Below, in pieces: positions 26,144 through 33,968 of a stretch of DNA of 35,930 nucleotides. Location of the stretch: positions 1-35,930 of the forward strand of contig JAZLGV010000010.1 in NCBI GenBank assembly GCA_045616505.1, given 5' to 3'. Every line of letters starts with the position of its first letter. Position 1 is the stretch's first letter. The position numbers and the translations under genes were made by a program. The stretch is from JAKSUT01 sp045616505 (lineage in GTDB: Bacteria; Cyanobacteriota; Vampirovibrionia; Gastranaerophilales; Gastranaerophilaceae). The notes beneath the pieces are model-generated. The model was given only the letters and a program-made list of their open reading frames with translations. It made no database searches and was not told the DNA's origin.

Positions 26144-26377
26144 ATGATTATGATTGATGATTATTTTTTTAGTGAAAAAAAAGACAAACCTTTAACAGAA
26201 AGAGAAAAACAAGTTTTAATACTGCTTTGTCAGGGTTATACAAACAAACAAATTGGAAAACAACTTGATATAAGTTCTTATACGGCAAAGGCTCATGTTT
26301 GTTCTATTTTACAAAAATTAGATGCAAAAGATAGAGTTCAAGCGGCTGTGAAAGCTGTAAGATTGGGGCTTGTGTAA
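26144..26377 (+). CDS. Stand-alone LuxR/GerE-type DNA-binding regulator
   Basis: A 77-residue protein made of little more than one LuxR-type helix-turn-helix. LTEREKQVLILLCQGYTNKQIGKQL covers the first helices, and SSYTAKAHVCSILQKLDAKDRVQAAVKA the recognition and dimer helices. No receiver or ligand domain is present, as in GerE. The first codons read MIMIDD, so ATG at 26144 or 26150 could be the start; neither has a Shine-Dalgarno. It precedes mnmA by 47 bases on the same strand. Its targets are unknown. Confidence 0.85.
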   Translation: MIMIDDYFFSEKKDKPLTEREKQVLILLCQGYTNKQIGKQLDISSYTAKAHVCSILQKLDAKDRVQAAVKAVRLGLV

Positions 26378-26424
26378 AATAAATATTTTGTATGGTAGAA
26401 TATCCTTGAAAAGAGGATAAAACA

Positions 26425-27516
26425 ATGAAAATTTTAGTTGGAATATCAGGTGGTGTTGATTCAGCAGTAACGGCTCTTTTGTTGAAAGAACAAGGACATG
26501 AAGTTATTGGTGCAACAATGAAAATTTGGAGTGATGATTTACAAAAACGTCTTGCTCCTTCTATAAAATCTGACAGTTGTAAAAAATCTTGTTTTGGTGC
26601 AAATGAGGCTGAAGATATTGAAAATACAAGAAAACTTGCTGAAAAAATAGGTATTCCATATTATGTTTTTGATTGTTCTCAAGAATATGAAAAAATTGTG
26701 TTGGAAAATTTTAGAGAAGAATATTTATCAGGAAGAACACCAAATCCTTGTGTGAGATGTAATAGCTTGGTAAAATTTGATGTTTTACCTTTTTTTGCAA
26801 AGAAATCAGGTTTGCAATTTGATAAATTTGCAACAGGTCATTATGCACAAGTGGAGTTTGATGAAAATTCTCAACGATATATTTTAAAAAGAGGTGTCAA
26901 TCCTAAAAAAGATCAAAGTTATTTTTTGTATAAACTTCGTCAAGAACAATTGGCAAATATTTTAATGCCATTAGGAAAATGTACGAAAGAAGAAACTAGA
27001 GAAATTGCTCGAAGAAACAATTTTGAAGTTGCTGAAAAACCTGATAGTCAAGATTTTTATTCCGGCGATTACAATGATTTGTTGCAAGTTAAGAATAAAA
27101 AAGGAAATATAATTTTAAAAGACGGTACAATTTTGGGTGAACATCAAGGTTTTTGGAATTATACAATAGGACAAAGAAAAGGTTTAGGTGTTGCTTATAA
27201 AGCACCTTTGTATGTTATTGATTTGAAAAAAGAAACAAATGAAGTTGTAGTAGGCGAAGCTGATGAAACATTTAACAAATCGCTTGATGCGATTGAATTA
27301 AATTGGGTTTCTATTCCAAATTTAACTTCTGAAATGAAAGTAACAGCAAAAGTTCGTTCAGCACAAATTCCTGTTGAAGCTGTAATAAGCCCAACAGAAA
27401 ATGGTGTGCATGTAGAATTTGTTGATATGCAAAAAGCACTTACAAAAGGTCAATCAGTTGTTTTTTATGATGGTGAAATTTTGTTAGGTGGCGGAATTAT
27501 TGATAGTGTTCAATAA
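26425..27516 (+). CDS. mnmA: tRNA 2-thiouridine synthase MnmA, variant cysteine pattern
   Basis: Thiolates U34 of Glu, Gln and Lys tRNAs. The PP-loop ATP site SGGVDSA is at residues 8-14. The first catalytic cysteine, C109, sits in GRTPNPCVRCN with C112 close by, and ATGHYAQV and KDQSYFLYKL follow. The second catalytic cysteine, which in E. coli lies in a STGICF segment, is missing: residues 207-213 read DSQDFYS. An extra pair, C52 and C56, appears in an insertion (SDSCKKSCFG) near the N-terminus. I recall similar sequences in other phyla, so this is probably a distinct clade rather than a damaged gene. The length (363) is normal and GAGGA precedes the ATG. Confidence 0.92.
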   Translation: MKILVGISGGVDSAVTALLLKEQGHEVIGATMKIWSDDLQKRLAPSIKSDSCKKSCFGANEAEDIENTRKLAEKIGIPYYVFDCSQEYEKIVLENFREEYLSGRTPNPCVRCNSLVKFDVLPFFAKKSGLQFDKFATGHYAQVEFDENSQRYILKRGVNPKKDQSYFLYKLRQEQLANILMPLGKCTKEETREIARRNNFEVAEKPDSQDFYSGDYNDLLQVKNKKGNIILKDGTILGEHQGFWNYTIGQRKGLGVAYKAPLYVIDLKKETNEVVVGEADETFNKSLDAIELNWVSIPNLTSEMKVTAKVRSAQIPVEAVISPTENGVHVEFVDMQKALTKGQSVVFYDGEILLGGGIIDSVQ

Positions 27517-27518
27517 TT

Positions 27519-30113
27519 TTACCCTTTTATAAATGTAATTTCATCATTATTTATATCTACAATGATATTATCTCCGTCAGAGAATTTTTGTGAAAGAATA
27601 TCTTTAGATAATGGGTTTTCAACAAGTTGTCTGATAACTCTTTTTAGTGGTCTTGCACCATAAAGTGGATTGAAACCTCTTCTTGCCAAAAATTCTTTTG
27701 CTTCTTCTGTAATATCAAGTGTAATATCTTTTTCTTTTAATAGATTTTGTAAATATTTTACTTGGATATCTACGATAGAAGATAATTGTTGTAGTGTTAA
27801 ACCTTTGAAGAAAATAGTTTCGTCAATTCTGTTTAAAAATTCAGGTTTGAATTTTCCTTTCAAAATATTCATAACTTCTTCTTTTACATCATCAAATTTT
27901 ATTTCTGAATTTAATGCGCTTTCAAGGATAATATCACTTGCGATGTTTGAAGTCATAATGATAACTGTATTTTTGAAATCAACAGTTCTTCCTTTAGAAT
28001 CAGTAAGTCTGCCGTCATCAAAAATTTGTAGCATTATATTAAACACATCAGGGTGTGCTTTTTCAATTTCGTCAAAAAGAATAACTGAATAAGGTTTTCT
28101 TCTTACTGCTTCTGTAAGTTGTCCGCCTTCGTCATATCCAACATATCCTGGAGGAGCTCCAACAAGTCTTGCAACATTGTGTTTTTCCATATATTCAGAC
28201 ATATCAATTCTAATCATTGAATCGTCATCATTGAATAAAAATTCTGCTAAAGATTTTGCAAGTTCTGTTTTACCAACCCCTGTTGGACCTAAGAATAAAA
28301 ATGTTCCGATAGGTCTTTTGGGGTCTTTTAACCCAGAGCGAGCTCTTCTAACTGCGTCAGAAACAACGTCAACAGCTTCTTCTTGTCCGATAACTCTTTT
28401 GTGTAAAATGTTTTCCATTCCAAGAAGTTTTTGTTTTTCACTTTCAACAAGACGGTTTACAGGAATACCAGTCCATTTGCTGACTACGTTTGCAATATCT
28501 TCATCATCAATTTGTTCTTTAAGGAATTGAGTATCTTGATGTTCTTTTTCTTGAATTTCTTTTAATTTTTTTTCAAGCTCAAGAAGTTTTCCGTATTTTA
28601 ATTCAGCCGCAGTTTGCAAATCTGTATTTCTTTCGGCTTCATCTATTTTTTGTTTGATTTTTTCAATTTCTTCTTTTGTGCTTGCTTCGTCTGTGATAAC
28701 GGCTTTTTCACTATTCCATTGTTGTTTTAATTTGTTTGAATTTTCTTCTAAAAAATTAATTTGTCTAGTTAAATTTTCAATTTTTTCTTTGATTTCTTCT
28801 GTTTCATCTTCTTTTTTTAATGCTTCTCTTTCGATTTCAAGTTGAATTTTTTGTCTAATCATAGTGTCAATTTCTTCTGGCATAGAATCGATTTCGATAC
28901 GCAAAGAAGAAGCAGCTTCGTCAATTAAATCGATTGCTTTATCTGGTAAAAATCTATCTGTTATGTATCTGTCAGAAAGTTTTGCTGCTTCAATTAAAGC
29001 AGAATCAAGTATTCTTATTCCGTGGTGAACTTCATATTTTTCTTTAAGTCCACGCAAAATACTTATAGTATCTTCAACACTTGGTTCGTTAATCAAAACA
29101 GGTTGAAAACGTCTTTCAAGTGCAGGGTCTTTTTCGATGTATTTTCTGTATTCGTTGATAGTAGTTGCTCCGATAGTTCTTAAAATTCCTCTTGCAAGTA
29201 AAGGTTTTAATAAATTTCCAGCGTCCATAGAGCCTTCTGTTGCGCCTGCACCAACGACTGTATGTATTTCATCAATGAACATTACAATTTGTCCGTTTGA
29301 GTCTTCTACTTCTTTTAAAACGGCTTTTAATCGTTCTTCAAATTCTCCTCTGTATTTTGCACCTGCTACAAGCGCCCCCATATCAAGTGCAACAAGTTTT
29401 ACATTTTTAAGACTTTCAGGAACATCTCCTCTCACAATTCTTTGAGCAAGTCCTTCAATGATTGCAGTTTTACCAACCCCAGGTTCGCCGATTAGACAAG
29501 GGTTGTTTTTTGTTCTTCTATTCAAGACTTGTATTATTCTTCTAACTTCGTCTTCTCTGCCGATAACAGGGTCAAGTTTACCTTTGTTTGCCTGTGCTGT
29601 TAAATCAACTGAATATTTTTCTAGTGCTTGATAATTTTCTTCTGCATCTTTGTTGTTCACTTTGTTGTTACCTCTAATTTTTTTCATTGCTTTTAAAATA
29701 GAATTTGTATCAACTCCAAATTGTTTTAATAATGTTTTGATGTTTGCATCTATTTTTGTCATTGCTAATAAGATATGTTCAATGCTTATAAAATCATCTT
29801 TTAATTGATTAGCTTCTTCGTCTGCAATATCAAGTAAATTGTTTGTTTTTTCAGATAAGAAAATTTGTCCTGCTGCAACAGGTCCAGAAACTGTAGGATA
29901 TTCAGAGATGCTTTTTTCAACTAAATTAATAAAATCTTGTTTAAGTAAACTTAAAGCCTTCAAATATTCACCAGAAATTCCTTCTACATCTTTTATCATT
30001 GCCATTAAAATGTGTTCAGGCTGAAGTTCAAAATTTTTATGTGATGACATAATATTTTGTGCAGAAGCAAGTGTTTCTTGTGAATGATTTGTTAGTCTGT
30101 TAAAATTTTGCAT
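27519..30113 (-). CDS. clpB: ATP-dependent disaggregase ClpB
   Basis: Hexameric HSP100 chaperone that extracts proteins from aggregates with DnaK. It has a Clp-N double repeat (about residues 1-145), a first AAA+ module with Walker A GEPGVGKT at 209-216, the long coiled-coil M domain (about 400-525), and a second module with GPTGVGKT and the C-terminal RPLKRVIRQLVENPLS. I start it at the ATG at 30113 (864 residues), which has GGAG at a proper distance; the GTG three codons earlier lies directly against that GGAG. No CIRCE-type operator is visible upstream. It meets mnmA tail to tail with a two-base gap. Confidence 0.97.
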   Translation of the reverse strand: MQNFNRLTNHSQETLASAQNIMSSHKNFELQPEHILMAMIKDVEGISGEYLKALSLLKQDFINLVEKSISEYPTVSGPVAAGQIFLSEKTNNLLDIADEEANQLKDDFISIEHILLAMTKIDANIKTLLKQFGVDTNSILKAMKKIRGNNKVNNKDAEENYQALEKYSVDLTAQANKGKLDPVIGREDEVRRIIQVLNRRTKNNPCLIGEPGVGKTAIIEGLAQRIVRGDVPESLKNVKLVALDMGALVAGAKYRGEFEERLKAVLKEVEDSNGQIVMFIDEIHTVVGAGATEGSMDAGNLLKPLLARGILRTIGATTINEYRKYIEKDPALERRFQPVLINEPSVEDTISILRGLKEKYEVHHGIRILDSALIEAAKLSDRYITDRFLPDKAIDLIDEAASSLRIEIDSMPEEIDTMIRQKIQLEIEREALKKEDETEEIKEKIENLTRQINFLEENSNKLKQQWNSEKAVITDEASTKEEIEKIKQKIDEAERNTDLQTAAELKYGKLLELEKKLKEIQEKEHQDTQFLKEQIDDEDIANVVSKWTGIPVNRLVESEKQKLLGMENILHKRVIGQEEAVDVVSDAVRRARSGLKDPKRPIGTFLFLGPTGVGKTELAKSLAEFLFNDDDSMIRIDMSEYMEKHNVARLVGAPPGYVGYDEGGQLTEAVRRKPYSVILFDEIEKAHPDVFNIMLQIFDDGRLTDSKGRTVDFKNTVIIMTSNIASDIILESALNSEIKFDDVKEEVMNILKGKFKPEFLNRIDETIFFKGLTLQQLSSIVDIQVKYLQNLLKEKDITLDITEEAKEFLARRGFNPLYGARPLKRVIRQLVENPLSKDILSQKFSDGDNIIVDINNDEITFIKG

Positions 30114-30192
30114 TATTTCCACTCCAAATAAAGGTAAATAAAATACTCACAATTTTATTTTAAAGGCTTTTTTTTAAAACATTGATTTTTTT

Positions 30193-30210
30193 AATTATTA
30201 ATTAATAATT
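30193..30210. other. 18-bp perfect AT palindrome upstream of clpB
   Basis: AATTATTAATTAATAATT equals its own reverse complement. It lies about 80 bases upstream of clpB and just before the first duplicated leader. In such AT-rich DNA it may be chance, but its position between two divergent genes makes an operator conceivable. Confidence 0.35.
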
Positions 30211-30211
30211 T

Positions 30212-30394
30212 CAAAACAATTGTCAATACATGGTTTCAGGGGACTTTGAGTTGTTAAGTTTTGTAAAGCAACATGACTCAATAATATGTTAATTTTTGGT
30301 CTGAAACCATGATAAAACGGCATAAAAAAGGCAATATTCATGAAAAATAATACTTTATTGAAGTATAAGGTTGGTAAAAAAAGGATAGATTATT
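30212..30394 (+). promoter_or_regulatory. Conserved leader, copy 1
   Basis: About 180 bases upstream of the first paralogous gene are clearly homologous to 31048-31226. CATGGTTTCAG at 30229-30239 is perfectly complementary to CTGAAACCATG at 30301-30311, so the leader can close a long-range stem. A second conserved block, GCAATATTCA to GTATAAGGT (30331-30371), includes the small dyad ATACTT/AAGTAT. An AAAGGA ribosome-binding site ends the leader. This could be a cis-regulatory RNA or promoter plus operator; it matches no riboswitch class that I recognise. Confidence 0.6.
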
Positions 30395-30970
30395 ATGGTA
30401 TCAGGAATTTCTTTTGGTCAAGTAACAAACGTAGCTCCACAAGGTCAGGTAGTTGCACCTCAAACAGTTTATTATGCAACACCTCAAATGCAAGCTGACA
30501 CTTATGTTTCAAGTACAAAGAAAAAAACAAATCCTCTTGCTAAATTAGTTGTAACAGCCGCAGTTGTTTTGGGCGGTTCTGCATTAGCAACAAAAATTCC
30601 TGCAGTTAAAAAAGCAGTTGAAAAAGTAGCAAAAAATCCTGAAACTTCAAAAATATTTGATAAAGCTTTAAATAAAGTAAATACAATAGGTGAAAAAGTA
30701 ATTGAAGTAGCAAATAAAGGAATAAATAAAGTAAAAGGAATTTTTAACAAAGGTAAATCAAGTGCAGATATTGATATTTCAGGTTTGTCAGAAAAAGGGC
30801 AAGCAAGAGTAAAAGCAAGACGAGCTGCTGATGAACTTAATAAATTAAAAACTCATAATCCAAAAGATGTTATTATATTAGGTGATGGAAAACCTAAAAT
30901 GCCAGAACTTCCAATCGGATTGCCAACACCTGAACAAGTAGAAGCAACAATTGCAAAAATGGCAAAATAA
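30395..30970 (+). CDS. Unknown basic protein with hydrophobic segment, paralogue 1
   Basis: A 191-residue protein that I do not recognise. It starts MVSGISFGQVTNV, has a hydrophobic Ala/Val/Leu stretch at about residues 49-66 (AKLVVTAAVVLGGSALA) that may be one membrane helix or an amphipathic anchor, then a Lys-rich helical region. It ends in a conserved tail around HNPKDVIILGDGK and PIGLPTPEQVEATIAK. It shares both ends with the next gene, which carries an insertion of about 97 residues. There is no classical signal peptide, since the hydrophobic part is internal. It is a single-gene unit with its own leader and terminator. Confidence 0.75.
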   Translation: MVSGISFGQVTNVAPQGQVVAPQTVYYATPQMQADTYVSSTKKKTNPLAKLVVTAAVVLGGSALATKIPAVKKAVEKVAKNPETSKIFDKALNKVNTIGEKVIEVANKGINKVKGIFNKGKSSADIDISGLSEKGQARVKARRAADELNKLKTHNPKDVIILGDGKPKMPELPIGLPTPEQVEATIAKMAK

Positions 30971-30993
30971 TTTACCCCAAATAAAATAAAATA

Positions 30994-31025
30994 AAAAAGT
31001 GTCTGATAAATTTCAGACACTTTTT
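30994..31025 (+). terminator. Rho-independent terminator of paralogue 1
   Basis: AAAAAGTGTCTGA and TCAGACACTTTTT form a perfect 13-bp stem with loop TAAATT; the 3' arm ends in a T run. It is nearly identical to the terminator at 32116. Confidence 0.88.
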
Positions 31026-31047
31026 GTTTTATTAAATAAAAAAAGTT

Positions 31048-31226
31048 TAAAACAATCGTCATTACATGGTTTCAGAGCTTTTTGCGTTGTTAAGTTTTGT
31101 AAACAAACATGAATCAATAATAGCTTAATTTTTTATTTGAAAACATGGGAAAACCGCATGGAAAAGCAATATTCAAGGGAAAAAATACTTTATTAATGTA
31201 TAAGGTATTATAAAAAGGAATTAATT
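31048..31226 (+). promoter_or_regulatory. Conserved leader, copy 2
   Basis: Homologous to 30212-30394. CATGGTTTCAG recurs at 31065-31075, but its partner here reads TTGAAAACATG (31137-31147), which pairs less well (one G-U and one mismatch). The block GCAATATTCA to GTATAAGGT is kept at 31166-31207, and AAAGGA precedes the ATG. Confidence 0.6.
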
Positions 31227-32093
31227 ATGATTTCAAATGTTTCTTTTGGACAAGTATCAAATGTAGCTCAAAAAGGACAAGCAAATACTCCACAAGTAGT
31301 TTATAATGCAACTGCTCAAGAAAAAGCAGATACTTATGTTTCAAGCAAAAAGAAAAAATCACATCCTATAGCAAAATTATTTGTTGCAGCAGCGGCTGTT
31401 TTTGGTGGTTCTGCATTGGCGGCAAAAAAAGGTGCATTAAATAAATTTGTAGATAAAGTTGCAAATAATCCAGATGCTGCAAATATTGTTGATAAAGCTT
31501 TAAATGGCGTAAACAGTTTAGGTAATAAAGTTATCGATATAGCAAGTAAAGCAATAAATAAAGTAAAAGGAATTAATAAAAAAGCAGCAAAAAATGTAAC
31601 AGAAACAAAAGCAAGAGAAATAAAAAATGTTGATGATTTAAAAGAATTTTTGAGACATCCAAAAAATCCTGAATTAAAAAAGGGTTTTGATAATTTAATG
31701 AAAAAATTTGGTAAAGATTCAGCAGACGAAACAATAAAAGCGGCAAAAGATACAACTAAAAAAGTTAAAATATCTTTGCCAAAAGATGCTACAAAAAAAG
31801 CAATTGCAGAAGATAAGAAAATAGAAAAACAAATATTAATTGATAAAGTTAAAAAGTTTTTCAAAGGAAATAAAAATGTAGATGAAGTTGTTGAAGATGC
31901 TTCAAAAATGTCAAAAAATGCAAAGAAAAGAGTAAAAGCAAGACGAGTTGCTGATGAAATTAAAAATTGGAAAACACACAATCCAAATGACGTAATTATA
32001 TTAGATGACGGAAAATTAGGAATGTCAAAATATCCAATCGGATTGCCAACACCTGAACAAGTAGAAGCAACAATGGCAAAAATGAAAAAATAA
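31227..32093 (+). CDS. Unknown basic protein with hydrophobic segment, paralogue 2
   Basis: A 288-residue paralogue of the preceding gene. The N-terminal MISNVSFGQVSNVA, the shared ADTYVSS segment, the Ala-rich hydrophobic stretch (AKLFVAAAAVFGGSALAAK) and the INKVKGI region align directly. The tail (KRVKARRVADE, HNPNDVIIL, PIGLPTPEQVEAT) is almost the same. Between them lies an extra Lys-rich helical block, about residues 117-235, with no recognisable domain. The last ~50 bases and the terminator are nearly identical at DNA level, which suggests recent duplication or gene conversion. Function is unknown. Confidence 0.75.
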   Translation: MISNVSFGQVSNVAQKGQANTPQVVYNATAQEKADTYVSSKKKKSHPIAKLFVAAAAVFGGSALAAKKGALNKFVDKVANNPDAANIVDKALNGVNSLGNKVIDIASKAINKVKGINKKAAKNVTETKAREIKNVDDLKEFLRHPKNPELKKGFDNLMKKFGKDSADETIKAAKDTTKKVKISLPKDATKKAIAEDKKIEKQILIDKVKKFFKGNKNVDEVVEDASKMSKNAKKRVKARRVADEIKNWKTHNPNDVIILDDGKLGMSKYPIGLPTPEQVEATMAKMKK

Positions 32094-32115
32094 TTTACCC
32101 CAAATGAAATAAAAT

Positions 32116-32147
32116 AAAAAGTGTCTGATAAATTTCAGGCACTTTTT
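32116..32147 (+). terminator. Rho-independent terminator of paralogue 2
   Basis: AAAAAGTGTCTGA pairs with TCAGGCACTTTTT (one G-U pair) around loop TAAATT. It duplicates the terminator at 30994 and ends five bases from the convergent rarA stop, so its A/T-rich arms might also serve rarA. Confidence 0.85.
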
Positions 32148-32152
32148 GTTTG

Positions 32153-33451
32153 TTATAAATGATTTTTTAATTCATCTTTGTATTTTTCATTTTTAGGACA
32201 AACGTTTATATTTGGAATGTCTTTAACGTATTTTTTTCCAACTAGTTCATCTGGTAAAAATTGTTGTTTTACATCAGGTGCGCTATGAGAATAAATATAG
32301 CCATCACCAAAACCATATTTAGAAGCATCTTTATAGTGTGCATCTCTCAAATGCATTGGTGGTGGATAATCTTTTCCGTTTTGAATGTCTGTTAAAGCTG
32401 CATCAATTGCACAAATTGTGGCATTAGATTTTTTCGCATTTGCAACATAAATAACGGCTTCTGCTAAAGGAATACGACCTTCTGGAAGTCCTAAAAGTTC
32501 AACGGCTTTATAAGCATTTACGGCAACATTTAAAGCGTTTGTATCTGCTAGACCAACATCTTCTGCTGCTGTTACAATTAATCTTCTTGCGATAAATCTT
32601 GGGTCTTCTCCTGCATAAATCATTTTTGCAAGATAATAAATTGCAGCATCTGGGTCGCTTCCTCTCAAACTTTTTTGAAAAGCTGAAGCGCAGTCATAGT
32701 GTTCTTGAGCAGAATACATAGTGTTTCTTTGTTGTGAAATTTGTTCTAAAATTTCAATGGTTAATTCTCGTTGATTATTTTTAAAATTACTTGCAAAATA
32801 AGAGTTTTCAACCATGTTCAAAGCTGAACGAGCATCACCTCTTGAAAGATTTATTATAAATTTTATAACGTCATCGTCAAAAGTAATTTTTTGATAATTT
32901 TCTTCTAAATATTTAAATCCTTTTATGACAATGTTTTTAATGCTTTCATCGCTTAAAGAATTTAGTCTAATGACTTGAACTCTTGATAAAAGAGCAGGAA
33001 TAACTTGAAAAGAAGGATTTTCTGTTGTTGAACCGATTAAGAAAATTGTTCCGTTTTCAAGATGTGGTAAAAGAGCATCTTGTTGAGTTTTTGAATATCT
33101 ATGGATTTCATCAATGAAAAGAATTGTTTTTGTGCCGTTTCTTAATGCTTCTTTTGCTTTTTCAATAGAGTCTTTGATGTCTTTTACGCCAGAAGTTACG
33201 GCAGAAAGTTCTATGAATTGAGAATTTGTTTGTTTGGCAATAAGTCTTGCAAGAGTTGTTTTTCCGCAACCTGGAGTTCCCCAAAGAATAAGTGAGAACA
33301 AACGATTTGTTTTAAGTAAATTCAATAAAGGTGAATTTGGTGATAAAACATTTGTTTGTCCAATGTAATCTTCAAGTTTTTGCGGTCGAAGAAGCTCTGC
33401 AAGTGGAATTTGTTTGTTTTGTTCTTCTAATATAGTAAATAAATTTGCCAT
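32153..33451 (-). CDS. rarA: Replication-associated recombination protein RarA (MgsA)
   Basis: AAA+ clamp-loader-like ATPase acting at stalled forks. It opens with PLAELLRPQKLEDYIGQ, has Walker A GTPGCGKT at residues 58-65, Walker B LFIDEIHR near 110, and GSTTENPSF as sensor 1. The C-terminal tetramerisation part includes RGSDPDAAIYYLAKMI, RRLIVTAAEDVG and DYPPPMHLRDA. The length of 432 residues is normal. The start ATG has a TACAAT six bases upstream and no Shine-Dalgarno, suggesting a leaderless message. It is divergent from the small secreted-protein gene. Confidence 0.94.
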   Translation of the reverse strand: MANLFTILEEQNKQIPLAELLRPQKLEDYIGQTNVLSPNSPLLNLLKTNRLFSLILWGTPGCGKTTLARLIAKQTNSQFIELSAVTSGVKDIKDSIEKAKEALRNGTKTILFIDEIHRYSKTQQDALLPHLENGTIFLIGSTTENPSFQVIPALLSRVQVIRLNSLSDESIKNIVIKGFKYLEENYQKITFDDDVIKFIINLSRGDARSALNMVENSYFASNFKNNQRELTIEILEQISQQRNTMYSAQEHYDCASAFQKSLRGSDPDAAIYYLAKMIYAGEDPRFIARRLIVTAAEDVGLADTNALNVAVNAYKAVELLGLPEGRIPLAEAVIYVANAKKSNATICAIDAALTDIQNGKDYPPPMHLRDAHYKDASKYGFGDGYIYSHSAPDVKQQFLPDELVGKKYVKDIPNINVCPKNEKYKDELKNHL

Positions 33452-33457
33452 GAATTC

Positions 33458-33463
33458 ATTGTA
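33458..33463 (-). promoter_or_regulatory. -10 element of rarA, six bases before the ATG
   Basis: On the minus strand TACAAT is followed by GAATTC and then the ATG of rarA, the same spacing as in ruvB and recF. TTTTATAT just upstream is also shared with those genes. The -35 is weak. Confidence 0.5.
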
Positions 33464-33489
33464 ACATATAAAATTAAAAACCTTTAAAA

Positions 33490-33519
33490 TTGGGACATTT
33501 AAAAGTTTTTTGTTATACT
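33490..33519 (+). promoter_or_regulatory. Candidate promoter of the small secreted-protein gene
   Basis: TTGGGA at 33490-33495 and TATACT at 33514-33519 are 18 bases apart. The predicted start leaves a short leader with GAAAGGGG before the ATG at 33546. Confidence 0.45.
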
Positions 33520-33545
33520 TTTATTAAGTTACTGAAAGGGGTTTT

Positions 33546-33947
33546 ATGAAAAAAATTTTAGTATTATTAGGAATATTAGTTTTGACTTTACCTGCTTGTG
33601 CAGATGAAAAAAGAGATGCAGTTAAAGATTTGTATTCTCAACAAAATTATAACTATAACATGACAAAGACTAATAATTTACAAGATTTGTATTCTATACA
33701 AAATAATTCACAAAATACGACTCAATCAATTGATATAAAAGAAAAACAAGCTATTCAAAATAAAAATAATTCGGTAAAAAGTTTACAGGCACAAAGAAAT
33801 TATCAAGCCTTGAATAGACAAATGATGCCTGTTTCACCAACTACTCAAAAAGGAATGTATTATACGAAAAATGGTAATGGTTCATTTAACAAAATGACAC
33901 CAGATCAATATAGAAAATCAAAAAGCAAATTTCGTTTATTTAGATAA
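33546..33947 (+). CDS. Small secreted Gln/Asn-rich protein, function unknown
   Basis: A 133-residue protein with a clear N-terminal export signal: MKK, a hydrophobic core ILVLLGILVLTLPA, then CADEKRD. LPAC resembles a lipobox, but Pro at -2 is unusual; cleavage after ACA by signal peptidase I is equally possible. The mature part is rich in Gln, Asn, Ser and Tyr and has degenerate repeats (KDLYSQQNYN, QDLYSIQNNS, KSLQAQRNYQ). I recognise no domain. It lies 21 bases before the UmuC-like gene, which seems to have its own -10. Confidence 0.65.
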   Translation: MKKILVLLGILVLTLPACADEKRDAVKDLYSQQNYNYNMTKTNNLQDLYSIQNNSQNTTQSIDIKEKQAIQNKNNSVKSLQAQRNYQALNRQMMPVSPTTQKGMYYTKNGNGSFNKMTPDQYRKSKSKFRLFR

Positions 33948-33955
33948 AATTAAGA

Positions 33956-33961
33956 TATAAT
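33956..33961 (+). promoter_or_regulatory. -10 element of the UmuC-like gene, seven bases before the ATG
   Basis: TATAAT is followed by AGTAGTT and the ATG at 33969, with no ribosome-binding sequence between. The geometry is that of ruvB, recF and rarA, one base longer. Confidence 0.5.
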
Positions 33962-33968
33962 AGTAGTT

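Larger units (their letters stand above)
30212..32152 (+). repeat. Tandem duplication of a whole transcription unit
   Basis: Unit 1 (30212-31030) and unit 2 (31048-32152) each contain the same leader, a paralogous gene and the same terminator in the same order. Conservation is highest at the leader, the 3' end of the gene and the terminator. The size difference comes from the internal insertion in the second gene. Confidence 0.85.

Noticed and set aside
30114..30122. GTG start for clpB three codons upstream
   Set aside because: The only Shine-Dalgarno (GGAG) lies directly against this GTG and is properly spaced for the ATG at 30113; MQNFNRLTNH also matches the usual ClpB N-terminus.
30230..30292. 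A 20-codon ORF (MVSGDFELLSFVKQHDSIIC) in leader 1, with an equal-length counterpart at 31066-31128
   Set aside because: There is no Shine-Dalgarno, and all seven differing codons change the amino acid with no synonymous-only changes, which argues against selection on a peptide.
31334..31981. Antisense 215-residue ORF inside paralogue 2
   Set aside because: It is the mirror of a Lys/Ala-rich sense frame (Phe/Leu/Ser-rich), has no ribosome-binding site, and the sense gene has leader, terminator and paralogue support.
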